Of a DNA stretch of 17,645 nucleotides, positions 1-7,000 are shown in pieces. A model generated the notes under the pieces. That model searched no databases. It had not been told where the DNA came from and was given only the letters and a program-made list of their open reading frames with translations. The stretch lies in assembly GCA_005776735.1 (NCBI GenBank), contig SXOM01000546.1:1-17645 (forward strand), given 5' to 3'. The DNA comes from Pseudomonadota bacterium (GTDB lineage Bacteria; Myxococcota_A; UBA796; SXON01). How positions within the stretch are numbered: the first letter of the stretch is position 1; each line of letters begins with the position of its first letter. A program made the translations under genes and the position numbers.

Positions 1-2
1 AC

Positions 3-485
3 ACCCACGCGGCCGCCGCCCGGGGCGACGGCGACGGCGCGCCGGAACGCCCGGACGACGCCATCGCGGGCCCCGCGATGCCCGCGGCCGATCGCACCGT
101 GGCGCATCGAACCGTGCGCCCCCCGCCCGACCCGCGCGTGGTCACCCGCGCGCTCGTCGCGACCGCGCTCGCGGACGGTCGTGTCGAACCCGCGGAGCGG
201 ACCGTGCTCGACAAGCTGTGCGCCCGGCTCGAGGCTCCATTGCCGACCGAAGACGACTGGCGCGCCTGGCGCCCGCTCGAGCTCGGCGACCCCCCGGACC
301 CCGCCGCCACCGTGAAGGCGATGATCGTGCTGGCGTTGGCGGACAAGATTCCCGACCTCGGCGAAGAGCGGGTGATCCGCGAGTTCGCGCGCGCGTGGCG
401 GGTGCCGTTGCCCGACCCGGTGCTCCCGCCGGTCACCGTGCCGCAGAAGCTGTCCGCGGCGTGGCTCGGGCTCTTCTCGCGCTGA
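3..485 (+). CDS. TerB-like domain protein, 5' end outside the window
   Basis: The reading frame is open to the left edge of the window, so the gene probably begins upstream; the first ATG, at 78, has no visible ribosome binding site. Counted from that ATG, residues 20-112 show two helical halves, each with an acidic 'ALADG...E' type motif (ALADGRVEPAE at 30-40 and ALADK...GEE at 87-97), which resembles the TerB/DjlA-type helical domain that often binds metal through such acidic residues. The upstream part is Ala/Gly/Asp/Pro-rich low complexity. The last residues (PQKLSAAWLGLF) are amphipathic. No signal peptide or membrane segment is visible in this part. The family call rests on pattern only and the function is unknown. 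The next gene begins 46 bases downstream on the same strand. Confidence 0.5.
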   Translation, partial: THAAAARGDGDGAPERPDDAIAGPAMPAADRTVAHRTVRPPPDPRVVTRALVATALADGRVEPAERTVLDKLCARLEAPLPTEDDWRAWRPLELGDPPDPAATVKAMIVLALADKIPDLGEERVIREFARAWRVPLPDPVLPPVTVPQKLSAAWLGLFSR

Positions 486-531
486 GGCGCCGCGGGAGCG
501 GAGGCGGTCGATCTGGAGTAGACTTCCGGCC

Positions 532-2013
532 ATGGTCCTGGTCCTCCTCGCCGCCTGCACCGAAGCGGGCGTTCAGACGTACAACACCGCGCCCTCGGTC
601 TCGATCGTGGCCCCGCTCGACGGCGACGCGGTCGAGCCCGGCGCCCTCGTCGAGTTCTACGGGGTGGCCAAGGACAGCCAGGAGCCGTCGACCAACCTGC
701 AGATCACGTGGACCAGCAGCATCGACGGCGTGTTCGACACCACCGCCGCCGATCGCAACGGCGATCTGTTGGTGGCCACCAACGCCCTGTCGGGTGGGGC
801 CCACGTGATCACGCTTTCGGCCGTCGATTCGCGCGGCGACTCCGGCAGCCAGAGCATCGAGCTCCAGGTGGGCGAGGTCAACAACGTCCAGGGTGCGCCG
901 ACCCTGGTGATCGTGAGCCCCGACCCTGGCGAGCAGGTGGGCGCCTCCACGCCGATCACGGTCCTGGCCACCGTCGCCGACGACATCGACGCCCCCGAGA
1001 CCCTCCCCATCGAGATCGTGGACGACCCCGACGGCGTGGTGTGGACCGGCTACCCCGCGCCCACGGGCACGATCGAGGCGCAGTTCACCGCCCACACGCT
1101 CGGTGTGCACACGCTGGTCATCAACGCGCTCGACTCCGAGGGCAAGCTCGGCACCGCGTCCACCAGCTACGAGGCCATCCAGGACCACGTGCCCCTGGTC
1201 AACATCTCGTCGCCCAACGACGGCGATTGGTACGACACGGTCGACACCATCACCTTCCGTGGCAACGTCAGCGACGACACCACCGCCAAGGAGCAGCTCG
1301 CCGTGCAGTGGGTGAGCGACATCCAGGGCCTGCTCAGCGCCGCCGCCCCCGACAGCAACGGCGACACCACGTTCGCGAGCCCGCTGCTCGGGGGTACCCA
1401 CGTGGTGACCCTCATCGCGACCGATCTCGAGGGCAACGCCGGCCGCGACTCGCTGGTGGTCAACGTCGACGACCCGCTCGCCCGCGACGACGACGGCGAC
1501 GGCTACACCGAGTACGGCGGCGACTGCGACGACACCGACGACACCCTGTCGCCCGGTGAGGTCGACATCTGCGACGACATCGACCAGGACTGCGACGGCT
1601 ACATCAACGACCCGTACTGGGACAGCTACGAGCCCAACGACAGCTCGGGCAGCCGGTACAACCTGGGCGAGGTCGACGGCGGCGGCCTGTGGGCCGGCGA
1701 CTCCCTCGAGCTCGCGGGCCTCACCTTCTCCTGCTCCAGCGACGACGACTGGTTCTACTGGGAGGCCGACGACGAGCTGTGGGACAACGTCGACGTGCAG
1801 GTCGTGGTCTCGGGCTTCAGCGACCTGGTGGTCGAGCTCTACGACGGCGGCGGCAACCTGCTCGACAGCGACTCGGGCGACGGCGTCGCCACGGCCACGT
1901 TCACCAGCGACCAGTTCGACACCGGCGACGACGACTTCATGGTGCACGTGTACCGGTCGAGCTGGCCCGCGGGGAGCTGCTCCGACACCTACAAGCTGAA
2001 GATCAAGAGCTGA
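532..2013 (+). CDS. MopE-type metal-binding motif lipoprotein with Ig-like repeats
   Basis: Predicted surface or periplasmic lipoprotein of 493 residues. The N terminus MVLVLLAAC gives a very short lipobox (LAAC, Cys9) with almost no n-region; no ATG, GTG or TTG lies in frame upstream within the spacer, and a GGAG sits at 515-518. Three related beta-sandwich (Ig/PKD-like) repeats occupy about residues 20-115, 121-216 and 219-313; each starts with a hydrophobic 'V.I.SP..G' strand and ends with a 'H.(V/I).A.DS.G' type segment. Residues 319-356 are the Asp/Cys-rich motif DDDGDGY...GGDCDDTDDT...DICDD.DQDCDG known from MopE-like copper-binding proteins and common in Myxococcota. From about 366 (YEPNDSS) to the end the sequence resembles a bacterial pre-peptidase C-terminal type beta domain. 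The protein is very acidic and rich in Asp. The gene overlaps pgsA by 11 bases tail to tail. The ligand is unknown. Confidence 0.8.
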   Translation: MVLVLLAACTEAGVQTYNTAPSVSIVAPLDGDAVEPGALVEFYGVAKDSQEPSTNLQITWTSSIDGVFDTTAADRNGDLLVATNALSGGAHVITLSAVDSRGDSGSQSIELQVGEVNNVQGAPTLVIVSPDPGEQVGASTPITVLATVADDIDAPETLPIEIVDDPDGVVWTGYPAPTGTIEAQFTAHTLGVHTLVINALDSEGKLGTASTSYEAIQDHVPLVNISSPNDGDWYDTVDTITFRGNVSDDTTAKEQLAVQWVSDIQGLLSAAAPDSNGDTTFASPLLGGTHVVTLIATDLEGNAGRDSLVVNVDDPLARDDDGDGYTEYGGDCDDTDDTLSPGEVDICDDIDQDCDGYINDPYWDSYEPNDSSGSRYNLGEVDGGGLWAGDSLELAGLTFSCSSDDDWFYWEADDELWDNVDVQVVVSGFSDLVVELYDGGGNLLDSDSGDGVATATFTSDQFDTGDDDFMVHVYRSSWPAGSCSDTYKLKIKS

Positions 2014-2593
2014 GCGCGCCCTTGTCGCGCAGGTGTCGGTAGAAGCCGAGCGCGTACTCGACGGCGCTCCCGATGGAGAACGCCATCGACAACCACAACA
2101 GCGCCACGCCCACACTGTGCGCGTCGACCCCGATGCCGTCGTAGTGGAACAGCAGAAATCCGAGCGCGGTGGACTGGTACGCCGTCTTGAACTTCCCGAG
2201 GCTGCCGGCGGAGATGACCATCCCCTCCGACAGCGCGATCTGCCGGACCGCGGCGATGATGAGCTCCCGCGCTTCGAGCACGAGGACCATCCACGCCGAC
2301 ACCCAGCCGAGCGGGATCATCATGATCAGGACCGCGAGCACCATCAGCTTGTCGGCGATCGGGTCGAGGAACGCGCCGGCGACGCTCTGGATGTCCCACT
2401 TGCGGGCCAACCAGCCGTCCACCACGTCGCCGATCATCGTGACGACGAAGACCACCATCGAAACCGCGGCGACCCTCGGCGACGGGGTGCGCCACAAGAA
2501 GGCCACCATGATCGGCACCGCCGCCACGCGCCCGAGCGTGATGAGCATGGGCAGGTTGGTGTAGCCGGGGCGGCGGTACCAGGGGACGGACAC
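2003..2593 (-). CDS. pgsA: CDP-diacylglycerol-glycerol-3-phosphate 3-phosphatidyltransferase
   Basis: Makes phosphatidylglycerol phosphate from CDP-diacylglycerol and glycerol 3-phosphate at the inner membrane. The protein has 196 residues, normal for the family. The complete CDP-alcohol phosphatidyltransferase signature D(x2)DG(x2)AR(x8)G(x3)D(x3)D is present with D56, D59, G60, A63, R64, G73, D77 and D81, flanked by hydrophobic membrane segments. The N-terminal NLPMLITLGR segment is typical of PgsA rather than of phosphatidylserine synthase. I chose the GTG at 2593 because an in-frame stop lies just upstream (2597-2599); the only later start before the domain is Met16. It begins 9 bases after the lytic transglycosylase stop, so the two are probably cotranscribed. 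Confidence 0.93.
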   Translation of the reverse strand: MSVPWYRRPGYTNLPMLITLGRVAAVPIMVAFLWRTPSPRVAAVSMVVFVVTMIGDVVDGWLARKWDIQSVAGAFLDPIADKLMVLAVLIMMIPLGWVSAWMVLVLEARELIIAAVRQIALSEGMVISAGSLGKFKTAYQSTALGFLLFHYDGIGVDAHSVGVALLWLSMAFSIGSAVEYALGFYRHLRDKGALSS

Positions 2594-2602
2594 GGCCTCA
2601 GG

Positions 2603-3202
2603 CTACCGCGTCACCCGGCGATTGTCCCGGAAGTGCTCGTACAGGCCCATCACTCGCGCGACGTACGTGCGCGTCTCTTCGAACGGCGGGACGCCGCCGT
2701 ACTTCTCGACGTTGCCGGGGCCGGCGTTGTAGGCGGCGAGCGCACGTTCGTAGCCCCCGAACCGGGCGACCTGCTTCGCCAGGTAGGCGGCGCCCCCTTG
2801 GATGGACTGGGCGGGGTCGTGCAGATCGGTCACGCCCATCGCCCGCCCCGTAGACGGCAAGAGCTGCATCAGGCCGCGAGCACCCGCGTGGGACACCGCC
2901 TTGGGGTTCATGCGGCTCTCGGCGACGGCCACCGCCTTGAGCAGCTCGGCGGGGAGGCCCTCTTCGGCGCCCGAGGCCAGAAACCACGCGTCGTAGCTGT
3001 CGAGGTTGGTGATGCGGTCGAGGCGTGGCATCGGTACCCCCGTGGGCAGGTACTCGCCGGGAATGGTGTCGCTCCACCACCGCTCGAACTGGTCGTGCGT
3101 CGGCGAGTCCGTCAGCATCACCGTGCCATCCGGCGCGGTGTAGGTGTAGTAGTCCTTCGCCGCGGCGGGCGAGGGGACCAGCAGGAGCAGCGCGGCGAAC
3201 AC
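2603..3202 (-). CDS. Lytic transglycosylase (GH23/SLT) with DUF4124-like N terminus
   Basis: Periplasmic murein lytic transglycosylase, which cleaves the MurNAc-GlcNAc bond to give anhydromuropeptides. Starting at the GTG at 3202 the product has 199 residues: a hydrophobic signal segment (MFAALLLLVPSPAAA, cleavage near residue 15), a DUF4124-like strand region (DYYTYTAPDGTVMLTDSP, 17-34), and an SLT domain from about 80. The catalytic Glu is E95 in AVAESRMNP, followed by GARGLMQLLPSTG (107-119) and AYNAGPGNV (157-165), all standard for Slt/MltC-like enzymes. The frame stays open to 3403, but that extension has no signal peptide at its start and would overlap the divergent promoter. An extended -10 box lies 7 bases upstream of the GTG. 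The signal peptide lacks a basic n-region, so the start is less certain than the domain. Confidence 0.85.
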   Translation of the reverse strand: MFAALLLLVPSPAAAKDYYTYTAPDGTVMLTDSPTHDQFERWWSDTIPGEYLPTGVPMPRLDRITNLDSYDAWFLASGAEEGLPAELLKAVAVAESRMNPKAVSHAGARGLMQLLPSTGRAMGVTDLHDPAQSIQGGAAYLAKQVARFGGYERALAAYNAGPGNVEKYGGVPPFEETRTYVARVMGLYEHFRDNRRVTR

Positions 3203-3209
3203 CGGAGAC

Positions 3210-3218
3210 AGTGTACCA
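3210..3218 (-). promoter_or_regulatory. Possible extended -10 element for the lytic transglycosylase
   Basis: On the minus strand this reads TGGTACACT, a TGn plus TACACT match (4 of 6 to TATAAT). It ends 7 bases before the proposed GTG start, so a transcript starting there would have almost no leader. No convincing -35 hexamer is seen at the expected distance. Confidence 0.3.
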
Positions 3219-3328
3219 GATGGGCGGCGCGCCGCGACCGGGCGTGGGGTCGGGCCGAGGCGGGCGCGCCCCGCGCCGCGACCGTGCGCCCGCCGGTCAC
3301 GCGGGGGGCTCGCGGTGCGCGCTTTCTC

Positions 3329-3357
3329 TGGACACGTCAATACTTCTGCGCTACGAT
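3329..3357 (+). promoter_or_regulatory. Sigma70-type promoter for the LysM gene
   Basis: TGGACA (3329-3334, 5 of 6 to TTGACA) and TACGAT (3352-3357, 4 of 6 to TATAAT) are separated by exactly 17 bases. Transcription would begin near 3364, about 42 bases before the ATG at 3406. The 3203-3405 spacer separates divergent genes, so a promoter is expected here. Confidence 0.55.
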
Positions 3358-3405
3358 CCTCCTCCCCACGTGCGATTCCCGTCGCACCCACCTCCCGGTG
3401 CACAG

Positions 3406-4281
3406 ATGTCCGAAGCGCTCGCCGCCGACCTCGCCCACTTCGATGACTCCCCCCGGCCGGGCCCCGAGCCCGACGGCCAGGCCCCCGCGCGCATCGGGCG
3501 CGCGCTGGGCGACGCGGGCATCCACGTCCCGAGCACGCTGTACAACGAAGCGCTCGTCCTGGCCCGCGAGGGCCACCTCGGGCAGGCCCAGTCGCGGCTC
3601 CAGATGTTGGCGTGCCTGGACCCCGACGACGGTGAAGCGCTCTTGCTCCTCGCGAAGGTGCACGCGAACCAGGGCCGCTGGACCGAGGCCCTCGCCCGCC
3701 TCGACGCCGCGTTGGCCACCGGACTCGTGGAGCCGGCCGGCCTGCGCGAGGGCCTCGAAGCCCAGATCCGCGCCGAGCGGCTGCGGGAAGAAGAACACCG
3801 GGCGCGCGTCGCGGCCCGCGAGCTCAGCGAGCTGCGTGCCCTGCGCCACGAGACCCGGAGCCTCCGCGGCGAGACCATCCGGCTCGAGTCCGAGCTCGGG
3901 GAAGGCAAGGAACGCGAACGGGCGTGGAAGCTCGTGGCGGTCGCCGCCGGCGTCTTCGGCACGGCGGTCATCGTCTTTCTGATGCTCACCACGCCGCGCG
4001 CCGAGGTCCCCGTGCCCGCGCCCGACGACGTGGTGTCCGCCGCCGCGGTCGCGCCCGCCGCGCCAGCCGTCCTCCCCGCCGAGCCCGCACCCGAGCCCGC
4101 GGTGGCCCCCGCACCGGCGGTACGCACGCACGTGGTCCGCAAAGGCGACACGCTCGGGAAGCTGGCCGAGCGCTACTACGGCAAGAGCTCGGAGTGGCCG
4201 CGCATCCTCGCCGCCAACCCGGCGCTCGGTCCCGAGGGCAAGAAGCTCTCCCTCGGGATGGAGCTGACGATCCCGAAGTAG
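3406..4281 (+). CDS. TPR / coiled-coil / single-TM / C-terminal LysM protein
   Basis: A 291-residue envelope protein. In order: a helical TPR-like region (about 43-105, with 'LAREGHLGQAQSRL' and 'HANQGRWTEALARLD' patterns), a charged helix rich in Glu and Arg (113-170, probably coiled coil), one membrane segment (174-195, LVAVAAGVFGTAVIVFLML), an Ala/Pro/Val linker (199-239), and a LysM domain (241-290, THVVRKGDTLGKLAERYYG ... NPAL...LSLGMELTIP). The membrane helix without a cleavage site puts the TPR in the cytoplasm and the peptidoglycan-binding LysM in the periplasm. The frame is open back to 3025, but the ATG at 3406 fits the upstream promoter; no clear Shine-Dalgarno is seen. It is divergent from a lytic transglycosylase, which supports a cell-wall role. 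The exact function is unknown. Confidence 0.8.
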   Translation: MSEALAADLAHFDDSPRPGPEPDGQAPARIGRALGDAGIHVPSTLYNEALVLAREGHLGQAQSRLQMLACLDPDDGEALLLLAKVHANQGRWTEALARLDAALATGLVEPAGLREGLEAQIRAERLREEEHRARVAARELSELRALRHETRSLRGETIRLESELGEGKERERAWKLVAVAAGVFGTAVIVFLMLTTPRAEVPVPAPDDVVSAAAVAPAAPAVLPAEPAPEPAVAPAPAVRTHVVRKGDTLGKLAERYYGKSSEWPRILAANPALGPEGKKLSLGMELTIPK

Positions 4282-4285
4282 GCGA

Positions 4286-4852
4286 CTACGGCGGCAGCGC
4301 CAGCACCTTGTCGATCGTGGCCTCGAGCTCACCGGGGACCTTCGGGTCGGCGTAGGCGCGCAGGTGCCCGCGGGCGTCGACCACGATGAACCGGTCGCCG
4401 TGCAGGACGTTGGCCACCTTCCCGTCGGCCGGCGGCTCGCGCTCCATCAACAGCTTGAACCCGTCGGTGACCACCCGCTTCATCTCGGCCACGTCGCCGG
4501 TCAGAAAACGCCACGTCGGGTGCCGCGCGCCGAAGCGGGCGGCGTACTCCGCGAGCTTGGGCGGGGTGTCGGTGGCCGGGTCGACCGAGAACGACACGAT
4601 GCGCAGCGACTCCGCCTCGGCGTAGCGGGTGGCGATGCCGGCGAGGCGGGCGCTCAGCGTCGGGCAGATGTCGGGACAGCTCGTGAACATGAAGTCGGCC
4701 ACCCACGGATGTCCGACGAGGTCGGCGCGGGTGACCGGCGAGTGCGTCTGGTCGACGAGCGAGAACTCGGGCACCGGGCCGAAATCGTCGAGCGGGGACG
4801 CGCTCGGCGGGGCGGCGGTGGAGCAGGCGTAGAGGAAGAACAGGGCGGTCAT
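4286..4852 (-). CDS. SCO1/SenC/PrrC family copper chaperone-like lipoprotein
   Basis: A thioredoxin-fold copper protein of 188 residues; the family delivers copper to the CuA site of cytochrome oxidase or acts in thiol/redox signalling. The copper ligands are all visible: C59 and C63 in TSCPDICPTL, and H151 in NVLHGDRF. VSFSVDPATDTP (87-97) is the usual SCO strand after the CxxxC helix. The N terminus MTALFFLYAC ends in a lipobox-like LYAC (Cys10), so it is probably a periplasm-facing lipoprotein. The ATG overlaps the stop of the upstream TPR gene by one base (TGATG), implying translational coupling. It is the last gene of the minus-strand series and ends 4 bases from the convergent LysM gene, leaving no room for a separate terminator. 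Confidence 0.9.
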   Translation of the reverse strand: MTALFFLYACSTAAPPSASPLDDFGPVPEFSLVDQTHSPVTRADLVGHPWVADFMFTSCPDICPTLSARLAGIATRYAEAESLRIVSFSVDPATDTPPKLAEYAARFGARHPTWRFLTGDVAEMKRVVTDGFKLLMEREPPADGKVANVLHGDRFIVVDARGHLRAYADPKVPGELEATIDKVLALPP

Positions 4853-6054
4853 CACTGCAGCTTGGTCAGGGCCTTGCGGGCGGCCTCGTTCTTGCCGACC
4901 GCGACGGCCTGTTGGAACGCCGCGCGGGCGTCGTCCGTACGCTGCTGGCGGGTGTAGAGCAAGCCGAGCCGGTACCACGCCTGGCCCTTGGCTTCGGCGG
5001 GCGGATCCGCGAACGCGATGTAGGTGCGGAACGCGGTCTCCGCCTCGGTCGACTTGGCCTGACGGGAGTAGACGACCCCGAGGTGGTAGTGGCTCCGCTG
5101 GTTGTCCGGCGCCGTCGCGAGCACGTCCCGGTACATGCGGACCGCGTCGTCGTAGCGCCGCATCTGCGAGAGCACACGCCCGGCGGTCATGTTGTTGATC
5201 ACGTTGTTCGGATACTTCTCCCGACCGTACATCGTGCGGGCCAGGGCGTTTCGGAGGTCGCGCTCCTCGAGGTAGGCGTAGGTGAGCGCCAACGTGGCCG
5301 CGGGGCTGAAGAGCACCCCCTCCTTCTCCACTTGCCGCATCAGCGCCTTGCCCGCCTCCCGTTCGTCGGGCCCGTCGGGCAAAAGCGGCGTCGTGCGCGC
5401 GATCACCGTGCGCCAGTACATGTACATGCCGTCGCCCATCAGCGGGTCGACGAAGTTCGGCGCCACCCGCTTGACCTCACCCAGCGAGCGCACCGCGTCG
5501 ATGCCGAGCGCGATGGCCGGCAGGTACTCCGCCCGCCGCATCTTGTGGATCGCGTCGAGGCCCTGCATCCCCGCGAGGAGCAGGAACTCGATCGCCTCGT
5601 TGCCCGGCGTGCGCTGCCCGTCGGCGATCTGCCGCAACGCCGAAGCGTGGGTGAGCTTGTACTGCTTCTCATATCGGAAGTCGAAGTTCTCGAACATCAA
5701 CGCCTGGTAGATGACGGCGATGCCCGACGGCCCGATGCCCGTGGTGGGGTACTCCACGCTGAGCTTGTCGAGCTCGGTCTTGGCCTCCTTGTACCGCCGG
5801 GCGTAGATGAGCTCGACCGCGCTGCGGCACCGCTCGGCGAAGGCCAGGTCGATCGCCAGGACCTCCGCGGTCTTGTACGTCAGCGGCGAATACGCCCGCC
5901 CCGCCTTGTCGTCGTCGGGGCCGACGGGCACGTCGACCGGCGCTTCCGCCGCCGGGCCCTTGGCGCCGGAGACCGTGTTCTCGTGCAGCTCGTCATCGTC
6001 CTCTGCCCACGCGGGCGCGCACAGGCTGAGCCACACCCAGACGAGCGCGCCCAT
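4852..6054 (-). CDS. Periplasmic TPR repeat protein
   Basis: A 400-residue exported helical-repeat protein. The N terminus MGALVWVWLSLCAPAWA followed by EDDDE looks like a signal peptide cut after AWA, although the n-region lacks basic residues. After an acidic, Pro-rich stretch (about 18-55) comes a helical region containing RYKEAKTELDKLSVEYP. The clearest TPR-type units are in the last third: 'GRVLSQMRRYDDAVRMYRDV', 'YHLGVVYSRQAKSTEAETAF' and 'YRLGLLYTRQQRTDDARAAF'. Such proteins act as scaffolds; the partner is unknown. The ATG overlaps the gshB stop by one base (TGATG), and its own stop overlaps the SCO start in the same way. It could assist the SCO protein or another envelope complex, but only its position suggests this. 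Confidence 0.8.
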   Translation of the reverse strand: MGALVWVWLSLCAPAWAEDDDELHENTVSGAKGPAAEAPVDVPVGPDDDKAGRAYSPLTYKTAEVLAIDLAFAERCRSAVELIYARRYKEAKTELDKLSVEYPTTGIGPSGIAVIYQALMFENFDFRYEKQYKLTHASALRQIADGQRTPGNEAIEFLLLAGMQGLDAIHKMRRAEYLPAIALGIDAVRSLGEVKRVAPNFVDPLMGDGMYMYWRTVIARTTPLLPDGPDEREAGKALMRQVEKEGVLFSPAATLALTYAYLEERDLRNALARTMYGREKYPNNVINNMTAGRVLSQMRRYDDAVRMYRDVLATAPDNQRSHYHLGVVYSRQAKSTEAETAFRTYIAFADPPAEAKGQAWYRLGLLYTRQQRTDDARAAFQQAVAVGKNEAARKALTKLQ

Positions 6055-6992
6055 CAGCGCTCCCGCCGGTGGCGCGCGGCTGCGGCGTCGAGGATGCGCT
6101 CCTCGAGCTGCACCCCGTCGAAGCGGTTGACCTGGTGGATGCCGGTGGGGCTGGTCACGTTGATCTCCGTGAGCCACCCGCCGATCACGTCGATGCCCAC
6201 GAAGAGCAGGCCCTCGGCGCGCAGCGTGGGCCCGATCCGGGCGCAGATCTCGCGCTCTCGGGGGGTCAAGGTCGTCGCGTGGGCCGTGGCGCCCACGTGC
6301 AGGTTGCCCCGGTGGTCGGCACGCCCAGGCACGCGGAGGACCGCACCGGCCGGTTCGCCGTCGACGAGGAGGATGCGCTTGTCGCCGTCGGCGATCTCGG
6401 GCAGGTGCCGCTGCGCCAGGATGTAGCGACGGCCTTCGTCGGTGAGCACCTCGATCATCGATCGCAGGTTGGGGTCGCCGGCGCGCGTGACCAGCACGCC
6501 CCGCCCGCCGTTGCCATCCCACGGCTTGAGCACCGCACGGTCGGGCTGGGCCTCGACGAACGCGCGGAGCCGCTCGATGTCGCGGCTGATGAGCGTGGGC
6601 GGCGTGAGGTCGGCGTAGGCGGCCGCAAAGAGCTTCTCGTTGCGCGAACGGAGGCCCGCCGGCGCGTTGAGCACCAGGGTCTTCGGCCCGACGAGATCGA
6701 GCAGGTAGGTGCTGAAGATGTACCCCATGTCGAATGGTGGGTCCTTTCGCATCCACACGAGCTGGAAGTCGGCGAGCGCGACCTCGGCCCACTCGTGCCG
6801 CTCGAACCCGTCCGCCGAGGTCACGACCCGCTGCGCGCGGGCACGAGCCTGGCCCGCTTCGGCCCACAACGCCCCCGGGTGACACCACCACACCTCCCAA
6901 TCGCGGGCGGTCGACGCCCGCATCAACGCGAAGGTCGAGTCGCCGGACAGGTCCAGGCCCTCGAGCGGGTCCATCACGAACAGGGATCGCAT
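6054..6992 (-). CDS. gshB: Glutathione synthetase (ATP-grasp)
   Basis: Joins gamma-glutamylcysteine and glycine, using ATP, to make glutathione in the cytoplasm. The 312 residues match the usual proteobacterial GshB length. Recognisable family segments are MRKDPPFDMGYIFSTYLLD (81-99), VLNAPAGLRSRNEK (107-120), the ATP-grasp loop LKPWDGNGGRGV (155-166), DKRILLVDGEPAGAVLRVP (204-222), NLHVGATAHA (230-239) and the metal/ATP-binding end GIDVIGGWLTEINVTSPTG (266-284). A strong Shine-Dalgarno (GGAGGA, minus strand, 6996-7001) fixes the ATG at 6992; it overlaps the end of mnmE. The gene therefore sits 8 bases after mnmE and overlaps the following TPR gene. The partner gshA is not in the window. Confidence 0.95.
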   Translation of the reverse strand: MRSLFVMDPLEGLDLSGDSTFALMRASTARDWEVWWCHPGALWAEAGQARARAQRVVTSADGFERHEWAEVALADFQLVWMRKDPPFDMGYIFSTYLLDLVGPKTLVLNAPAGLRSRNEKLFAAAYADLTPPTLISRDIERLRAFVEAQPDRAVLKPWDGNGGRGVLVTRAGDPNLRSMIEVLTDEGRRYILAQRHLPEIADGDKRILLVDGEPAGAVLRVPGRADHRGNLHVGATAHATTLTPREREICARIGPTLRAEGLLFVGIDVIGGWLTEINVTSPTGIHQVNRFDGVQLEERILDAAAARHRRER

Positions 6993-7000
6993 CCGTCCTC

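Noticed and set aside
433..2115. 560-codon open frame on the minus strand opposite the MopE-type gene
   Set aside because: It is rich in Val, Ala, Gly, His and Arg with no domain, and mirrors the Asp/Gly-rich coding strand; a shadow of GC-rich codons.
2033..3982. 649-codon open frame on the plus strand across pgsA and the transglycosylase
   Set aside because: It runs antisense to two clear genes and out of frame with the LysM gene; composition is Arg/His/Ala-rich without motifs.
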